Shown here piece after piece: positions 42,398-51,474 of a stretch of 64,000 nucleotides of DNA. A program made the translations under genes and the position numbers. The notes beneath the pieces were generated by a model, which saw only the letters and a list, made by a program, of their open reading frames with translations, was not told where the DNA came from and did not search any database. Where the stretch lies: the NCBI RefSeq assembly GCF_007679495.1, contig NZ_VEGP01000006.1, forward strand, positions 62,001 through 126,000. Reading direction: 5' to 3'. This stretch comes from Paenibacillus sp. 32O-W. Its GTDB lineage: Bacteria; Bacillota; Bacilli; Paenibacillales; NBRC-103111. Positions within the stretch are counted from its first letter, which is position 1. Every line of letters starts with the position of its first letter.

Positions 42398-43113
42398 TAT
42401 TTAGGCACCTCAAGCTTGTAACCGACGCCCCACACGGTAGTAATCATGGAAGCCGCCTCGGGGGAGACTTTGTTCAGCTTCTCCCGCAATCTCTTCACAT
42501 GGGTGTCCACCGTCCGCAGGTCACCGAAAAATTCATAGTTCCAGACATCCTTCAGCAGCTCCTCACGGGAGAATACTTTATCCGGGGAGATAGCCAGGTA
42601 GTGCAGCAATTCATATTCTTTCGGAGTCAGTGTCACTTCCTGTCCTCCTGCCGTCACCCGGTGGGCATCATGCTCGATCACCAGATGGGGAAAGACGATA
42701 TTATTGCTCGAGTTGGCATCCTTGGACAAGTAAGCCGTTGCGGACGAGCGTCGCAGTATCGCTTTCACCCGGTAGATAACTTCCCGCGGGCTGAAAGGCT
42801 TGACTACATAATCGTCCGTTCCTACCTCGAAGCCCTGCACCCGGTTGGCCTCCTCCCCTTTGGCTGTCAGCATGATGACTGGGGTCGATTTCACCTGCCG
42901 GAGTCTGGCGCATACCTCAATTCCGTCAATTCCGGGAAGCATCAAGTCAAGCAGGATCAGATCATAATCGTGATCCACCGCCTTCTGCAAAGCGATCTCC
43001 CCGTTCTCCGCTTCATCAATCTCGTAACCTTCCTTCTCCAGATACATTCTCAGGAGACGGCGAATGCGTTCTTCGTCATCGACCACCAAGATGGTTGTAT
43101 TCGTTTCTGACAT
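42397..43113 (-). CDS. resD: Response regulator ResD
   Basis: OmpR-type regulator of respiration genes. 238 aa: receiver domain with the acidic pocket VDDEERIRR, phospho-Asp in LILLDLMLPG, and lysine in VVKPFSPREV; then a winged-helix DNA-binding domain ending VWGVGYKLEVPK. Sits between ccsA/resC and resE in the resABCDE order seen in B. subtilis. There, ResDE responds to oxygen limitation (known). Confidence 0.93.
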   Translation of the reverse strand: MSETNTTILVVDDEERIRRLLRMYLEKEGYEIDEAENGEIALQKAVDHDYDLILLDLMLPGIDGIEVCARLRQVKSTPVIMLTAKGEEANRVQGFEVGTDDYVVKPFSPREVIYRVKAILRRSSATAYLSKDANSSNNIVFPHLVIEHDAHRVTAGGQEVTLTPKEYELLHYLAISPDKVFSREELLKDVWNYEFFGDLRTVDTHVKRLREKLNKVSPEAASMITTVWGVGYKLEVPK

Positions 43114-43173
43114 CGGTTGTCACTCCTTCCAGCATGTTCCTCGGCCGTAATGTCGGCCATTCGCTCCCATATA

Positions 43174-44448
43174 TTATACACCGGCATACGAATGAAGTCC
43201 CGCAATGATCAGGTTAACCCCGACAAGCGTAAAGACAACCACTATAAAGCCAAGGACGGCGAGCCAGGACGAAGGCTTGCCCTGCCAGCCTTTGGATAAG
43301 CGCAAATGCAAGTAAGCGGCATAGAACAGCCAGGTGATGAGCGCCCAGACTTCCTTGGGATCCCAGCCCCAGAAGCGGCCCCAGGCCTCATGCGCCCAGA
43401 TCATGGCGAAGATCAGCGCCCCCAGCGTAAAGACGGGATACCCGATAGCGACCGCCCGGTAACCGATCTCGTCCAAATCATCCGGATCGAGCCCCTGCAA
43501 AGACGGGGCGATCTTCGCTCCGAGCGGCTTGCGCAGAATCAGTCGCAGCAGTCCGTACAGAATTAATCCGCTAATGAAAGACCAGATGACCGTATTGAAT
43601 TTGCGCCCCGCATCCTTGCCGTTCATCCAGGAAGGTGTGGAGAACAGCGGCTGCTTCATCCCGAGGAAGGGCTTCATCTCTACCGTCTCCATGCCGTGAG
43701 GCTTCACGATCGGAGGCAGGACATATACTTCCTTCTGGGTAGTCACCTGCTCTTTACCGGCAGCATCTACGGTCGTTACCTGCTTCTGAAACTCGGCTTT
43801 ATAACCGGCTGCGTTAAAACCGAACGTGGCTCCGACGAAAGCAATGATCATGATAAGTGAGAAGATAGTGAATTCTACCCCTCTTCTCTCCCAGCGACCA
43901 ATCTTCGTCTCCGACTTGAAATCGACCGTTCTCAGCAGGTGCATCAAGCCTCCCGCGAAAGCTACCGCGAAGAAGGCGTCCCCCAAAGCGGCCATGGTAA
44001 CATGAATAGCCAGCCAATAGCTTTGCAGTGCCGGGATCAGCGGTTGAATTTCCCGCGGGAAGATGGAAGCATAGGCCATAATGACGATTGCTACCGGAAT
44101 GGTGAATACTCCGATAACCGGCTTCTTGTAAATTAAATAAACGATTACAAAAGCAATGATAATCATCATCGCCAGACAAGTCATAAACTCGTACATGTTA
44201 CTCGTCGGGATATGCCCTCCGGCATACCAGCGGGTGAAGAAAAACAGCAAATGCATGACCAATCCGGCAACTGTAACAATAAATCCCCGTTTGCCCCACC
44301 GGCGGGAATTTTCCTCAGGAGTGCGCCCGCTCCATCTTCTGCCTGTCAACCCCATGACGAACAGCAGGAAAGCAACAGTATACAGAATGAACGCGATCAA
44401 GAGATAATTGCCGCTATAGGAGCTGATGTTGTCTAAAAGTTGGCTCAC
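43174..44448 (-). CDS. resC: Cytochrome c synthetase subunit CcsA/ResC
   Basis: System II heme handling protein that with ResB attaches heme to apocytochrome c outside the membrane. 424 aa, about eight membrane helices. The tryptophan-rich heme-binding motif is IWAHEAWGRFWGWDPKEVWALI; conserved external histidines should flank it. GTG start at 44446-44448 overlaps the resB stop as GTGA. Ends just before resD. Confidence 0.93.
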   Translation of the reverse strand: MSQLLDNISSYSGNYLLIAFILYTVAFLLFVMGLTGRRWSGRTPEENSRRWGKRGFIVTVAGLVMHLLFFFTRWYAGGHIPTSNMYEFMTCLAMMIIIAFVIVYLIYKKPVIGVFTIPVAIVIMAYASIFPREIQPLIPALQSYWLAIHVTMAALGDAFFAVAFAGGLMHLLRTVDFKSETKIGRWERRGVEFTIFSLIMIIAFVGATFGFNAAGYKAEFQKQVTTVDAAGKEQVTTQKEVYVLPPIVKPHGMETVEMKPFLGMKQPLFSTPSWMNGKDAGRKFNTVIWSFISGLILYGLLRLILRKPLGAKIAPSLQGLDPDDLDEIGYRAVAIGYPVFTLGALIFAMIWAHEAWGRFWGWDPKEVWALITWLFYAAYLHLRLSKGWQGKPSSWLAVLGFIVVVFTLVGVNLIIAGLHSYAGV

Positions 44449-46127
44449 GATTTTCTCCCTCCATAAGTATCTAACGATTTCGCGTCGACGGTCACACCGA
44501 CCTTGCCTAACGCTTGGGCCACTTCATTGCGAAGACCGATCCAGTTCTTGTTCGTATGAGCGCCCAGGTTAAGCTCCCTGCCGTCAATTCGAAGCCATAT
44601 CCGGCGGTGCTGCCAGTAGAAGTTCATGATGAGCCCAATCATGGATATGGCGGACGCCACCCAAATATAAGGCATGGCTTTATCGACACGAACGTTTAAA
44701 TAACTGGTAAACTCGGCAATCTCGACATTTTCCATAGAGCCTGCGGAAATCTCTATTTTCTCGGCGATCGCACCGTTAATGTCATCCTGACGGAACGTTT
44801 CCTTATCTATCTGGCGAGGGAAATAGATGAATACCTCGCCATCGGGCGCCAAGTCGGGACCGGTAATCGTAAAGATGAAAGCCGGCTGATTGGGATTGGG
44901 CGACAGGGAAATCGGCGTCCCTTTGTCATCCAGTCCGAAATCCGGATAATATCCTTTCACCTGCAGGTGGTAAGGACCGGCTTCATAACTTGTCTCCGGC
45001 TCCAGCATCGACAATTCGAAGGGGCCGTACGATTCCCCCGTCTTTTTGTTCGTGATCGACGGCCTTACCGACAGTAAGGTAGGCGTCTGGGCGAAATCGA
45101 ACTGATACATCAGCAAGTCCTTGTATTCCAGCGGCTTATTCACTACAATATCCTGGCGGTGCACTTCCTTCAATTCCGGTTTTGCAAATGGATCATCGTC
45201 GCAATTAGCGGTACATTCATACAGAATTCCTTTCGTTTCAAACTTCTTGTAAACGTTAATATCCTTCTCCCGGAACTTTTCCGTCATTTCTTCCTGGTCA
45301 TAAAAATCGACGGTAAATTTCTCGTTCTTAAAATAATATGGCGTATCCGGAATCCGGACCGTCTGCCCCTCGAGAAAACCCATGTACTTGTCCATATGCC
45401 AGCCCGGAATCCCTCTCATAAGAACGGCAAGCAGGAAAATAATGAGGCCGATATGCAAAATGTAAGGACCCCAGCGGCTAAATCTGTATTTCTCCGCCAT
45501 AAGGGCTGAACCGTCCGTATGGACCCGGTACCTCTTCTTGCGCAGCTGTGCAGCCATCTCGTCTACCCAAGCGGCCGCCGCCGTTTCATCTTCGGATGAA
45601 ATGGGCAGTTCCGCAGAATAAGAAACCTTCTGCCGTTTGATAAAAATAAGGTGCTTGCGGATTTTCTGCTTGCTGAGCGCTCTGTACAGCGGAAGAACGC
45701 GGTCCAGACTGCAGACTACAAGCGAAGTCCCTATCATAAACAGCAAGGTGATAAACCACCAGGATTCATAAGTATGGGACAAGCCCAGCAAATAATAAAT
45801 ATGGCCGAGAGTGCCGTAGTTTTCTTTGTAATAGGTCGAAGGATCAAAATTGATAAATGTACTTTCCTGAGGGTATATCGTTCCGAGAATCGACAGCAAA
45901 AGAGTAATAATAATCAGATAGACTGCTATCTTCACGGAAGAGAAGAAATTCCAGATCCGGTCAATCCAGGACGGATTGGTCTTCTGCGACCTTCGCGCGA
46001 CCCCGTCGTATCTCATCTCCAACGGCGCGTTGCCCGCGTCATCCATTAAAGGCTTCCCGCAAGATTCACAAAGTACGGTCCCCACATGATTCTGGTGACC
46101 GCACTCGCATTTCGTATTTTCAATCAC
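44445..46127 (-). CDS. resB: Cytochrome c biogenesis protein ResB
   Basis: Partner of ResC in the System II heme ligation complex. 560 aa with membrane helices near residues 65-85, 110-130, 213-235 and 490-505, and a large external domain between the last two. It begins with a zinc-ribbon-like CECGHQNHVGTVLCESCGKP, which is on the cytoplasmic side and is not in all ResB proteins. GTG start 46125-46127 nine bases after GGAGG. Confidence 0.92.
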   Translation of the reverse strand: MIENTKCECGHQNHVGTVLCESCGKPLMDDAGNAPLEMRYDGVARRSQKTNPSWIDRIWNFFSSVKIAVYLIIITLLLSILGTIYPQESTFINFDPSTYYKENYGTLGHIYYLLGLSHTYESWWFITLLFMIGTSLVVCSLDRVLPLYRALSKQKIRKHLIFIKRQKVSYSAELPISSEDETAAAAWVDEMAAQLRKKRYRVHTDGSALMAEKYRFSRWGPYILHIGLIIFLLAVLMRGIPGWHMDKYMGFLEGQTVRIPDTPYYFKNEKFTVDFYDQEEMTEKFREKDINVYKKFETKGILYECTANCDDDPFAKPELKEVHRQDIVVNKPLEYKDLLMYQFDFAQTPTLLSVRPSITNKKTGESYGPFELSMLEPETSYEAGPYHLQVKGYYPDFGLDDKGTPISLSPNPNQPAFIFTITGPDLAPDGEVFIYFPRQIDKETFRQDDINGAIAEKIEISAGSMENVEIAEFTSYLNVRVDKAMPYIWVASAISMIGLIMNFYWQHRRIWLRIDGRELNLGAHTNKNWIGLRNEVAQALGKVGVTVDAKSLDTYGGRKS

Positions 46128-46159
46128 CTGTTGCCACCTCCCGAAGCCAATGCTGATCT

Positions 46160-46702
46160 TTATTGCCGAGTATATAGCTTGGAGACGCTGTGTTCAATGA
46201 AAGGCTCGTCCATCATCCCGACCTTGATCTGATCGATCGTTCCGTCCGGCTTAACAAACACGGTGGACGGATACTGGGTGATTCCGTATTGTTTTCTCAC
46301 CTTCTCATCGCTGTCGAGCAGGATCGGAAAGGTCACCTTGGCCTGATTGACGAAATTCTGCGCCTTGAGCTTGCTCTCTCCGGCGTTAACCCCTAGGACG
46401 ATAACATCGGATGAAGCCCATTTCTCGTATTGCTTCTGCAGATCGGGCATTTCTTCGCGGCAGGGCTCACAGTAGGTCGCCCAGAAGTTAATCACGATGG
46501 CCTTTCCTTTCCAGTCCGCAAGACTCCGTTCATTTCCCTCCAGATCCATAAGCTTGAACTGGGGGGCGGGGCCTCCGGGTTCAGCCTTCAGCCCGCTGTC
46601 ATTCACAGCAGAATATACGGTCCATCCGCCAAGAACAATAATGGAGCTCAGGATGATCATCTGCATCCATCTTCTATATTTTCCCAAACCGATCACCTTC
46701 AT
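46160..46702 (-). CDS. resA: Thiol-disulfide oxidoreductase ResA
   Basis: Extracellular membrane-anchored thioredoxin-like protein that reduces the heme-binding cysteines of apocytochrome c. 180 aa with an N-terminal membrane anchor (residues 13-31). The redox motif is ATYCEPCREEMP, with CEPC identical to B. subtilis ResA; the cis-Pro segment is QYPSTVFV. First gene of resA-B-C-D-E after rluB, consistent with a single cytochrome c operon. Confidence 0.95.
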   Translation of the reverse strand: MKVIGLGKYRRWMQMIILSSIIVLGGWTVYSAVNDSGLKAEPGGPAPQFKLMDLEGNERSLADWKGKAIVINFWATYCEPCREEMPDLQKQYEKWASSDVIVLGVNAGESKLKAQNFVNQAKVTFPILLDSDEKVRKQYGITQYPSTVFVKPDGTIDQIKVGMMDEPFIEHSVSKLYTRQ

Positions 46703-46753
46703 CCCGCAATAGCTAAACTCCCCCCTAATTATATCTAAAATGAAGGGAGCAGC

Positions 46754-47500
46754 TTATTTGCTATTTTGAACATTGTGTGACCGTAAAGCCGCGGCTTTCA
46801 ACGCTTCCACCTCATGTTTGTCCAGATGGCGGTATTTCCCCCTGGGCAGTCCCGCAAGCAGTATCGGGCCGAATTGAATTCTCTTCAATTTGAGCACAGG
46901 AAAATGAACCGCCTCGAACATTCTTCGCACCTGGCGGTTCCTGCCTTCATAGATCGTTATTTGAATAACCGTCTGATTCTTCTCCGGATCTATATCATGA
47001 TATTCGACTTCTGCGGGCGCCGTAGGGCCATCATCCAGCTCTACCCCCTGCTGCAGCTGCTCCAGAACCGTTCCGTGCGGGACCCCCTTCACCGTAGCCA
47101 GATACGTACGCGGCAGGTGATATTTAGGGTGCGTCAATAAATTCGCGAATTCGCCGTCGTTGGTGAGCAGCAGCAAGCCTTCCGTATCGTAATCCAATCT
47201 TCCGACCGGATAAACCCGTTCCTTGATGCCTTTAAGGAAGTCCGTGACCACCTTTCGCCCCTCGGGGTCCTTAACACTCGTTATGACTCCTCTCGGCTTG
47301 TTAAATAGCAGATACATTTTCTTCTGAAGGCGGATGGCTCGTCCGTCCACTTTGATCTCATCCTGCTCAGGATCGACCTTCACGCCCAGATGGGTCACTA
47401 CGGCATCGTTAACCTCTACCCTTCCGGCGGTAATATATTCTTCACATTTTCTTCTCGAAGCTACACCCGCTTGGGCGAGCACTTTCTGCAATCTTTCCAT
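46754..47500 (-). CDS. rluB: 23S rRNA pseudouridine synthase RluB
   Basis: Modifies a helix of 23S rRNA. 248 aa from ATG 47498-47500 (MERLQKVLAQAGVASRRKCEEYI). S4 RNA-binding domain in the first 60 residues, then the catalytic domain with VGRLDYDTEGLLLLTNDGE (catalytic Asp) and EGRNRQVRRMFEAV. Longer upstream frame is not needed; GAGGTGAAGG fits this start. Directly upstream of resA as in B. subtilis. Confidence 0.95.
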   Translation of the reverse strand: MERLQKVLAQAGVASRRKCEEYITAGRVEVNDAVVTHLGVKVDPEQDEIKVDGRAIRLQKKMYLLFNKPRGVITSVKDPEGRKVVTDFLKGIKERVYPVGRLDYDTEGLLLLTNDGEFANLLTHPKYHLPRTYLATVKGVPHGTVLEQLQQGVELDDGPTAPAEVEYHDIDPEKNQTVIQITIYEGRNRQVRRMFEAVHFPVLKLKRIQFGPILLAGLPRGKYRHLDKHEVEALKAAALRSHNVQNSK

Positions 47501-47519
47501 ATATGCCTTCACCTCAAAA

Positions 47520-47867
47520 CTAATGATAACCATCCTGAAGTGAAATCACAAGGGAGTCCCAGGGAAAGTACGTTCCCGGGCAATGCAGGTGATGCCCATA
47601 TAGCTGTCTGGAGGAAAATTCGAATTGTTCGTACAAACGAAGAATAAGGCGCTGGATGACAAATAACTGTTCCTGCACCTGCGGAGTCTGTCCGGAAGAT
47701 TCGATATGGGAAAAGTCTCCTTCCAGACAAAGATGAATGTAATGGGGATCTGTCGGGGTGAAAGAAGGAATGATATCTCCTTCCGATGTAACCAGAAAAT
47801 CATAGCCTTTGCCGTTAATGGAGGAGCAAGCCGAATGATGAATGATGATGCCGGAATACGGCCGCAT
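47520..47867 (-). CDS. Compact amidase_2/PGRP-like domain protein
   Basis: 115 aa from ATG 47865-47867 (MRPYSGIIIHHSACS), with GAGAGGTGA upstream. The start IIIHHSA and the end YGHHLHCPGTYFPWDSL match the zinc site of N-acetylmuramoyl-L-alanine amidases of the amidase_2 family, where a His near the start, a His near the end and a Cys two or more residues after it bind Zn. There is no signal peptide and the domain is shorter than usual (about 140-180), so activity is uncertain. Lies between rluB and spmB. Confidence 0.65.
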   Translation of the reverse strand: MRPYSGIIIHHSACSSINGKGYDFLVTSEGDIIPSFTPTDPHYIHLCLEGDFSHIESSGQTPQVQEQLFVIQRLILRLYEQFEFSSRQLYGHHLHCPGTYFPWDSLVISLQDGYH

Positions 47868-47923
47868 GCCGTTCACCTCTCGATGTAAGAATGCTTTAGT
47901 ATATGAGAACGGCATGGATTGGG

Positions 47924-48457
47924 TCACCCGAATACGAGATAGCAGACCAAGATGGAAGCAATAAAGCCCACCGCATCGGATATAAGGCCTACCTTGAGAG
48001 CGTAACCCGCTTTGCGGATGCCTACGGCACCGAAATAAACCGTCAGCACGTACAGCGTCGTATCCGTACTTCCTTGAATAGTCGAGGCGATACGTCCGAT
48101 CAGCGAATCGGGCCCGAACTGCCCCATTAAATCAGCGGTGTATGCGAGCGAGCCGGAGCCGGTTAAGGGGCGCAGAATGGCCAAGGGCAGAACTTCGCCG
48201 GGCACCCCGATATAATCGAGGGCCGGGCGGATCAGCCCGATCATCATATCCATGGCTCCCGATGCGCGGAACACCGAAATCGCAACCATCATCCCGACCA
48301 GCTGCGGAATGATCGACACCGCTGTCTGGAAGCCGTCCTTCGCCCCTTCAACGAACGACTCATAGACGGGCACCTTTCGGTATGCGGCAAATAGCGGAAT
48401 AAACGCAATGATTACCGGGATCGACCAAGCTGAAATCAGGGTGAGGATGGAATACAA
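47924..48457 (-). CDS. spmB: Spore maturation protein B
   Basis: Membrane protein with nucleoside-recognition-like (gate) domain, needed for spore core dehydration in B. subtilis. 177 aa (178 in B. subtilis) with five or so membrane helices. AFIPLFAAYRKVPVYESFVEGAKDGF and RPLTGSGSLAY are family-typical. Follows spmA by 14 bases. Encoded downstream of dacF as in the dacB-spmA-spmB operon. Confidence 0.94.
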   Translation of the reverse strand: MYSILTLISAWSIPVIIAFIPLFAAYRKVPVYESFVEGAKDGFQTAVSIIPQLVGMMVAISVFRASGAMDMMIGLIRPALDYIGVPGEVLPLAILRPLTGSGSLAYTADLMGQFGPDSLIGRIASTIQGSTDTTLYVLTVYFGAVGIRKAGYALKVGLISDAVGFIASILVCYLVFG

Positions 48458-48471
48458 GACGGCTCATCCTT

Positions 48472-49062
48472 TCAAGACGAATTAATGCTGCTGCGGCTTC
48501 TGTACCAGCGGTCGACGATAATTGCCGCGGCTGTAGCAATGGCGGTAGACAGCAGCGTCGTGCCGACAATCTCCGCCGGATTGGCGGATTGATAATTGAG
48601 GCGGATCGCGATCAACGTAGTCGGAATGAGAGTGATGCTGGCCGTGTTGATAGCGAGCAGGGTGGCCATTGCCGGGCTGGGAGAGTCCTTGTCCGGATTA
48701 AGCTTCTGCAGCTCCTGCATCGCTTTGATGCCCATGGGAGTCGCCGCATTCCCCAGCCCGAGCAAATTGGCGCTCATATTGGACATAATGTAGCCGAGGG
48801 CGGGGTGATTGTCCGGCACACTGGGAAACAAAAAGCGGACGACCGGCCTCAGCATGCGCGACAGTATCTTCAACAGGCCGGCATCTTCGGCAATCCTCAT
48901 CATCCCCAGCCAAAAGACCAGAATGCTGATTAAGCCGAAGCAGATCGTCACCCCGGATTTGGCGCCGTCAAAGACGGCTTGGGTAACCGTCTCTATTCGG
49001 CCGTTGATGGCTGCGACAATAAATCCGGCAAGGATAAAAAAGAGCCAAATCCAATTAACCAT
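48472..49062 (-). CDS. spmA: Spore maturation protein A
   Basis: Partner of SpmB in spore core dehydration. 196 aa from ATG 49060-49062 (MVNWIWLFFILAGF), the same length as B. subtilis SpmA; AGGAGGAGGGGG precedes it, and the longer frame upstream runs into dacF and is rejected. Motifs: gate-like NMSANLLGLGNAATPMGIKAM and LLAINTASITLIP. Confidence 0.94.
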   Translation of the reverse strand: MVNWIWLFFILAGFIVAAINGRIETVTQAVFDGAKSGVTICFGLISILVFWLGMMRIAEDAGLLKILSRMLRPVVRFLFPSVPDNHPALGYIMSNMSANLLGLGNAATPMGIKAMQELQKLNPDKDSPSPAMATLLAINTASITLIPTTLIAIRLNYQSANPAEIVGTTLLSTAIATAAAIIVDRWYRSRSSINSS

Positions 49063-49093
49063 CGTCCCCCTCCTCCTTGTCCTTCGGACTGAA

Positions 49094-50260
49094 TCAATGG
49101 GATAAAGTAAATAAGGCGCTCCATACCTGCTTGAGCCTGTAGATAAATCCGCCGTTTCCGGATGCGGGACCGTCCTCTGTAAAGCGGAATGCGGAACGAA
49201 CGCTTGTCGCCAATTGCGGGCTGCCTTCCGCATAGATGGGCACCGTACCAATCATTTGGCCGTCCATCAGAAGCTTCAGAATTCCCCTCTCGCCCAGCCG
49301 GTAAGAGGCTGTCCCTTCCTGCAGAAGCTCGGGCTCCATCGCAATCCGGGCTGCCTCCTCATCGGTCATCGGGTAATTGAAGGAAGCACCCAGCACCAAG
49401 CCGTCTCCCGCTTTATCCCCTTGCTTGACCAGCGGTTGAAGCGGATAATGCCGGAAGCCGTAATCAAGCATATTGCTGTGATCCAGCCAATCGTTCGGGT
49501 CGTTGAGCGTCACCGCGGCCAGCTGCTGTCCGTCCCGGGTGGCCGAGGAGATAAGCGTTCTTTTGGCCTGCTTCGTATAACCGGTCTTTACTCCGTCGGC
49601 ACCGGGATAGATGTTCAACATCCGGTTTTTGTTATTCCATACGGCGTCCCATTTCTCCTCGGGTCTGGGCACCCTCTTCGTCTTGGTCTTCACGATTTCC
49701 TGGAACACGGAGTTTTTCAAGGCATAGGCCGTCAGCTTGGCCATATCATTGGCCGAAGAATAATGCCCTTCCATGTCCAGTCCGTGCGGATTCATGAAGT
49801 GCGTGTTATCCATGCCCAGCTCCTGCGCCTTCTGATTCATAAGAAAAGCAAAGCCCTCAATCGAACCGCCGATATGCTCGGCGATTGCCACTGCCGCATC
49901 ATTCCCGGACCGCAGCATCAAGCCATAGAGCAAATGATGCAGGCTCATTTCCTCTCCAAGCTTTAAATATAGAGAGGAGCCTTCTTTGCCGAAAGCACTC
50001 TGGCCGATCTTGACCATATCGCTGAGGTTTCCGTTCTCAATAGCTACGATAGCCGTCATTACCTTCGTCAGGCTCGCAATTTTCATGGGCTTATCCCCTT
50101 GCTTGCTGTACAGTATTCTTCCGGATGTGACGTCGATCAGGGAAGCCGCCTCGGCGTAAGTGGATAATGCCGGCGGCTCGGCCTTAACTGCAGCGGGAGT
50201 AACTCCCCAGCCGGCCAGCAGCGAGCCGATGACGATCCATAAGACGATGGTTCTTCTCAT
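49094..50260 (-). CDS. D-alanyl-D-alanine carboxypeptidase, DacF/DacB-type
   Basis: Low-molecular-weight penicillin-binding protein that trims peptidoglycan stem peptides, here probably of the spore cortex. 388 aa with a signal peptide (residues 1-26). Active-site SLTK (ASLTKVMTAI), SGN (LRSGNDAAVAIAE), KTG (GVKTGYTKQAKR), then a C-terminal domain and hydrophobic tail. Located before spmA-spmB, as dacB is in B. subtilis. Which of DacB/DacF is not decided. Confidence 0.92.
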   Translation of the reverse strand: MRRTIVLWIVIGSLLAGWGVTPAAVKAEPPALSTYAEAASLIDVTSGRILYSKQGDKPMKIASLTKVMTAIVAIENGNLSDMVKIGQSAFGKEGSSLYLKLGEEMSLHHLLYGLMLRSGNDAAVAIAEHIGGSIEGFAFLMNQKAQELGMDNTHFMNPHGLDMEGHYSSANDMAKLTAYALKNSVFQEIVKTKTKRVPRPEEKWDAVWNNKNRMLNIYPGADGVKTGYTKQAKRTLISSATRDGQQLAAVTLNDPNDWLDHSNMLDYGFRHYPLQPLVKQGDKAGDGLVLGASFNYPMTDEEAARIAMEPELLQEGTASYRLGERGILKLLMDGQMIGTVPIYAEGSPQLATSVRSAFRFTEDGPASGNGGFIYRLKQVWSALFTLSH

Positions 50261-50481
50261 AATTTCCCCCCCAATGGTCTTCAGCCGTTACTTGTCCGCA
50301 GACATATTTGGTTTATATATATGCAGGGGGTTCGGGGAACATGTCCGGCTTCGTGAGATGGGTCAGACTGCTGCCTTCCTTTCATAGGGGGGATACCGTT
50401 TTAATCTGGCTGATTTCCCTGTTTTTCCCGAAAAGACATCCACTTTTCGCATGTCCTCAACGGGATTGGCTTGATCCTCGC

Positions 50482-50511
50482 AAAAAAGCCATGCAGCTAC
50501 TGCATGGCTTT
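50482..50511 (-). terminator. Second terminator after the FadR-type gene
   Basis: Perfect 12-bp stem AAAGCCATGCAG/CTGCATGGCTTT with three-base loop and T run on the minus strand. The 372-base gap 50261-50632 holds this and the next terminator and no gene. Confidence 0.8.
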
Positions 50512-50582
50512 GGTACAAACCTGCGACCCTAAGCTAACCCCCATACAGCATGTCCGTTTTCCTTCCTGATAAAGGCCAAACA

Positions 50583-50616
50583 AAAAAACCGCGTCATCCG
50601 ACTGCGGCTTTACTCA
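50583..50616 (-). terminator. First terminator after the FadR-type gene
   Basis: Stem GCCGC/GCGGT with an 11-base loop followed by seven T on the minus strand, 17 bases after the stop of the regulator gene. Confidence 0.7.
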
Positions 50617-50632
50617 TGATTATGCGGAACTA

Positions 50633-51352
50633 TTAAAACAATTTGGACAGTACTTTCTCCACCTTGGACAAATGCTCGTGCATGCGCTGAGAAGCGGTCG
50701 TTTCCTGCTGCTGTAAAATAGCCTCATAAATATCCTGATGCTCCTTAATGAGGCGGTTAGCCGTAGCTCTTTCTCCATAAAACCAAAGCAGCCTCGTCTC
50801 TTTAATGGTTTCCTCCAGCTTGTGAGTGAGGGATTCCATCATCTGCAGGAGCAGGGAGTTATGAGACGCTTTGGCAATCGCCAGATGAAAACGGATATCG
50901 GCTTCCTCCTCCTTCCGGTCGTCACCCGCATTCTCCTTCATGCTTCGCATAATAGCGGACAGCTCGGCCAGATCGTCTTCTGTCCGATAGCGGGCGGCGA
51001 GCGTGGCACAGCCCGTCTCCAGCACTTTGCGCACTTCCATCATCTCCTTCAACGAATCCGCCTGATGGAATAAGGCCGGGAAGCCCCCTTGAACGCTGCC
51101 GGACTCATCCCCGGCCGGAAGGGTCTGACTGACGAAGGTTCCTCCGCCCTGCCGGATTTCCAGGAAGCCCATAGCCTTCAGCGCGCTTAACGCCTCCCTC
51201 AGAGTCGAACGCCCGACTCCATAATCCGCCGCCAAATCTACAACCGACGGAAGCCGTTCCCCGGGCTTAAGCTCTCCGGAACGGATTCGCGAATGTATAT
51301 CATCCATAACGATTTCGTAGCTCTTTTGCACCTTGACTTGTTTTACACTCAT
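50633..51352 (-). CDS. FadR-family GntR regulator of the glcDF cluster
   Basis: 239 aa from ATG 51350-51352 (MSVKQVKVQKSYE), ten to eleven bases after GGAGG; an upstream ATG is possible. N-terminal winged helix with LKPGERLPSVVDLAADYGVGRSTLREALSALKAMGFLEIRQGGGTFV, then an all-helical FCD ligand domain with Arg/His/Asp positions for metal (RFHLAIAKASHN, KEHQDIYEAI). It is divergent from glcD, so it probably controls that operon in response to a 2-hydroxy acid (inference). Confidence 0.88.
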   Translation of the reverse strand: MSVKQVKVQKSYEIVMDDIHSRIRSGELKPGERLPSVVDLAADYGVGRSTLREALSALKAMGFLEIRQGGGTFVSQTLPAGDESGSVQGGFPALFHQADSLKEMMEVRKVLETGCATLAARYRTEDDLAELSAIMRSMKENAGDDRKEEEADIRFHLAIAKASHNSLLLQMMESLTHKLEETIKETRLLWFYGERATANRLIKEHQDIYEAILQQQETTASQRMHEHLSKVEKVLSKLF

Positions 51353-51474
51353 TTGCTTGGTTTCCTCCAGCCAATCTTTCATAACAACCATATACAATGA
51401 TTTAATCATAAGCTATAATGATGGAAAAGTCATCAGATGACCTGATTAATTTTTATCCCGGGGAGGATACTCTT

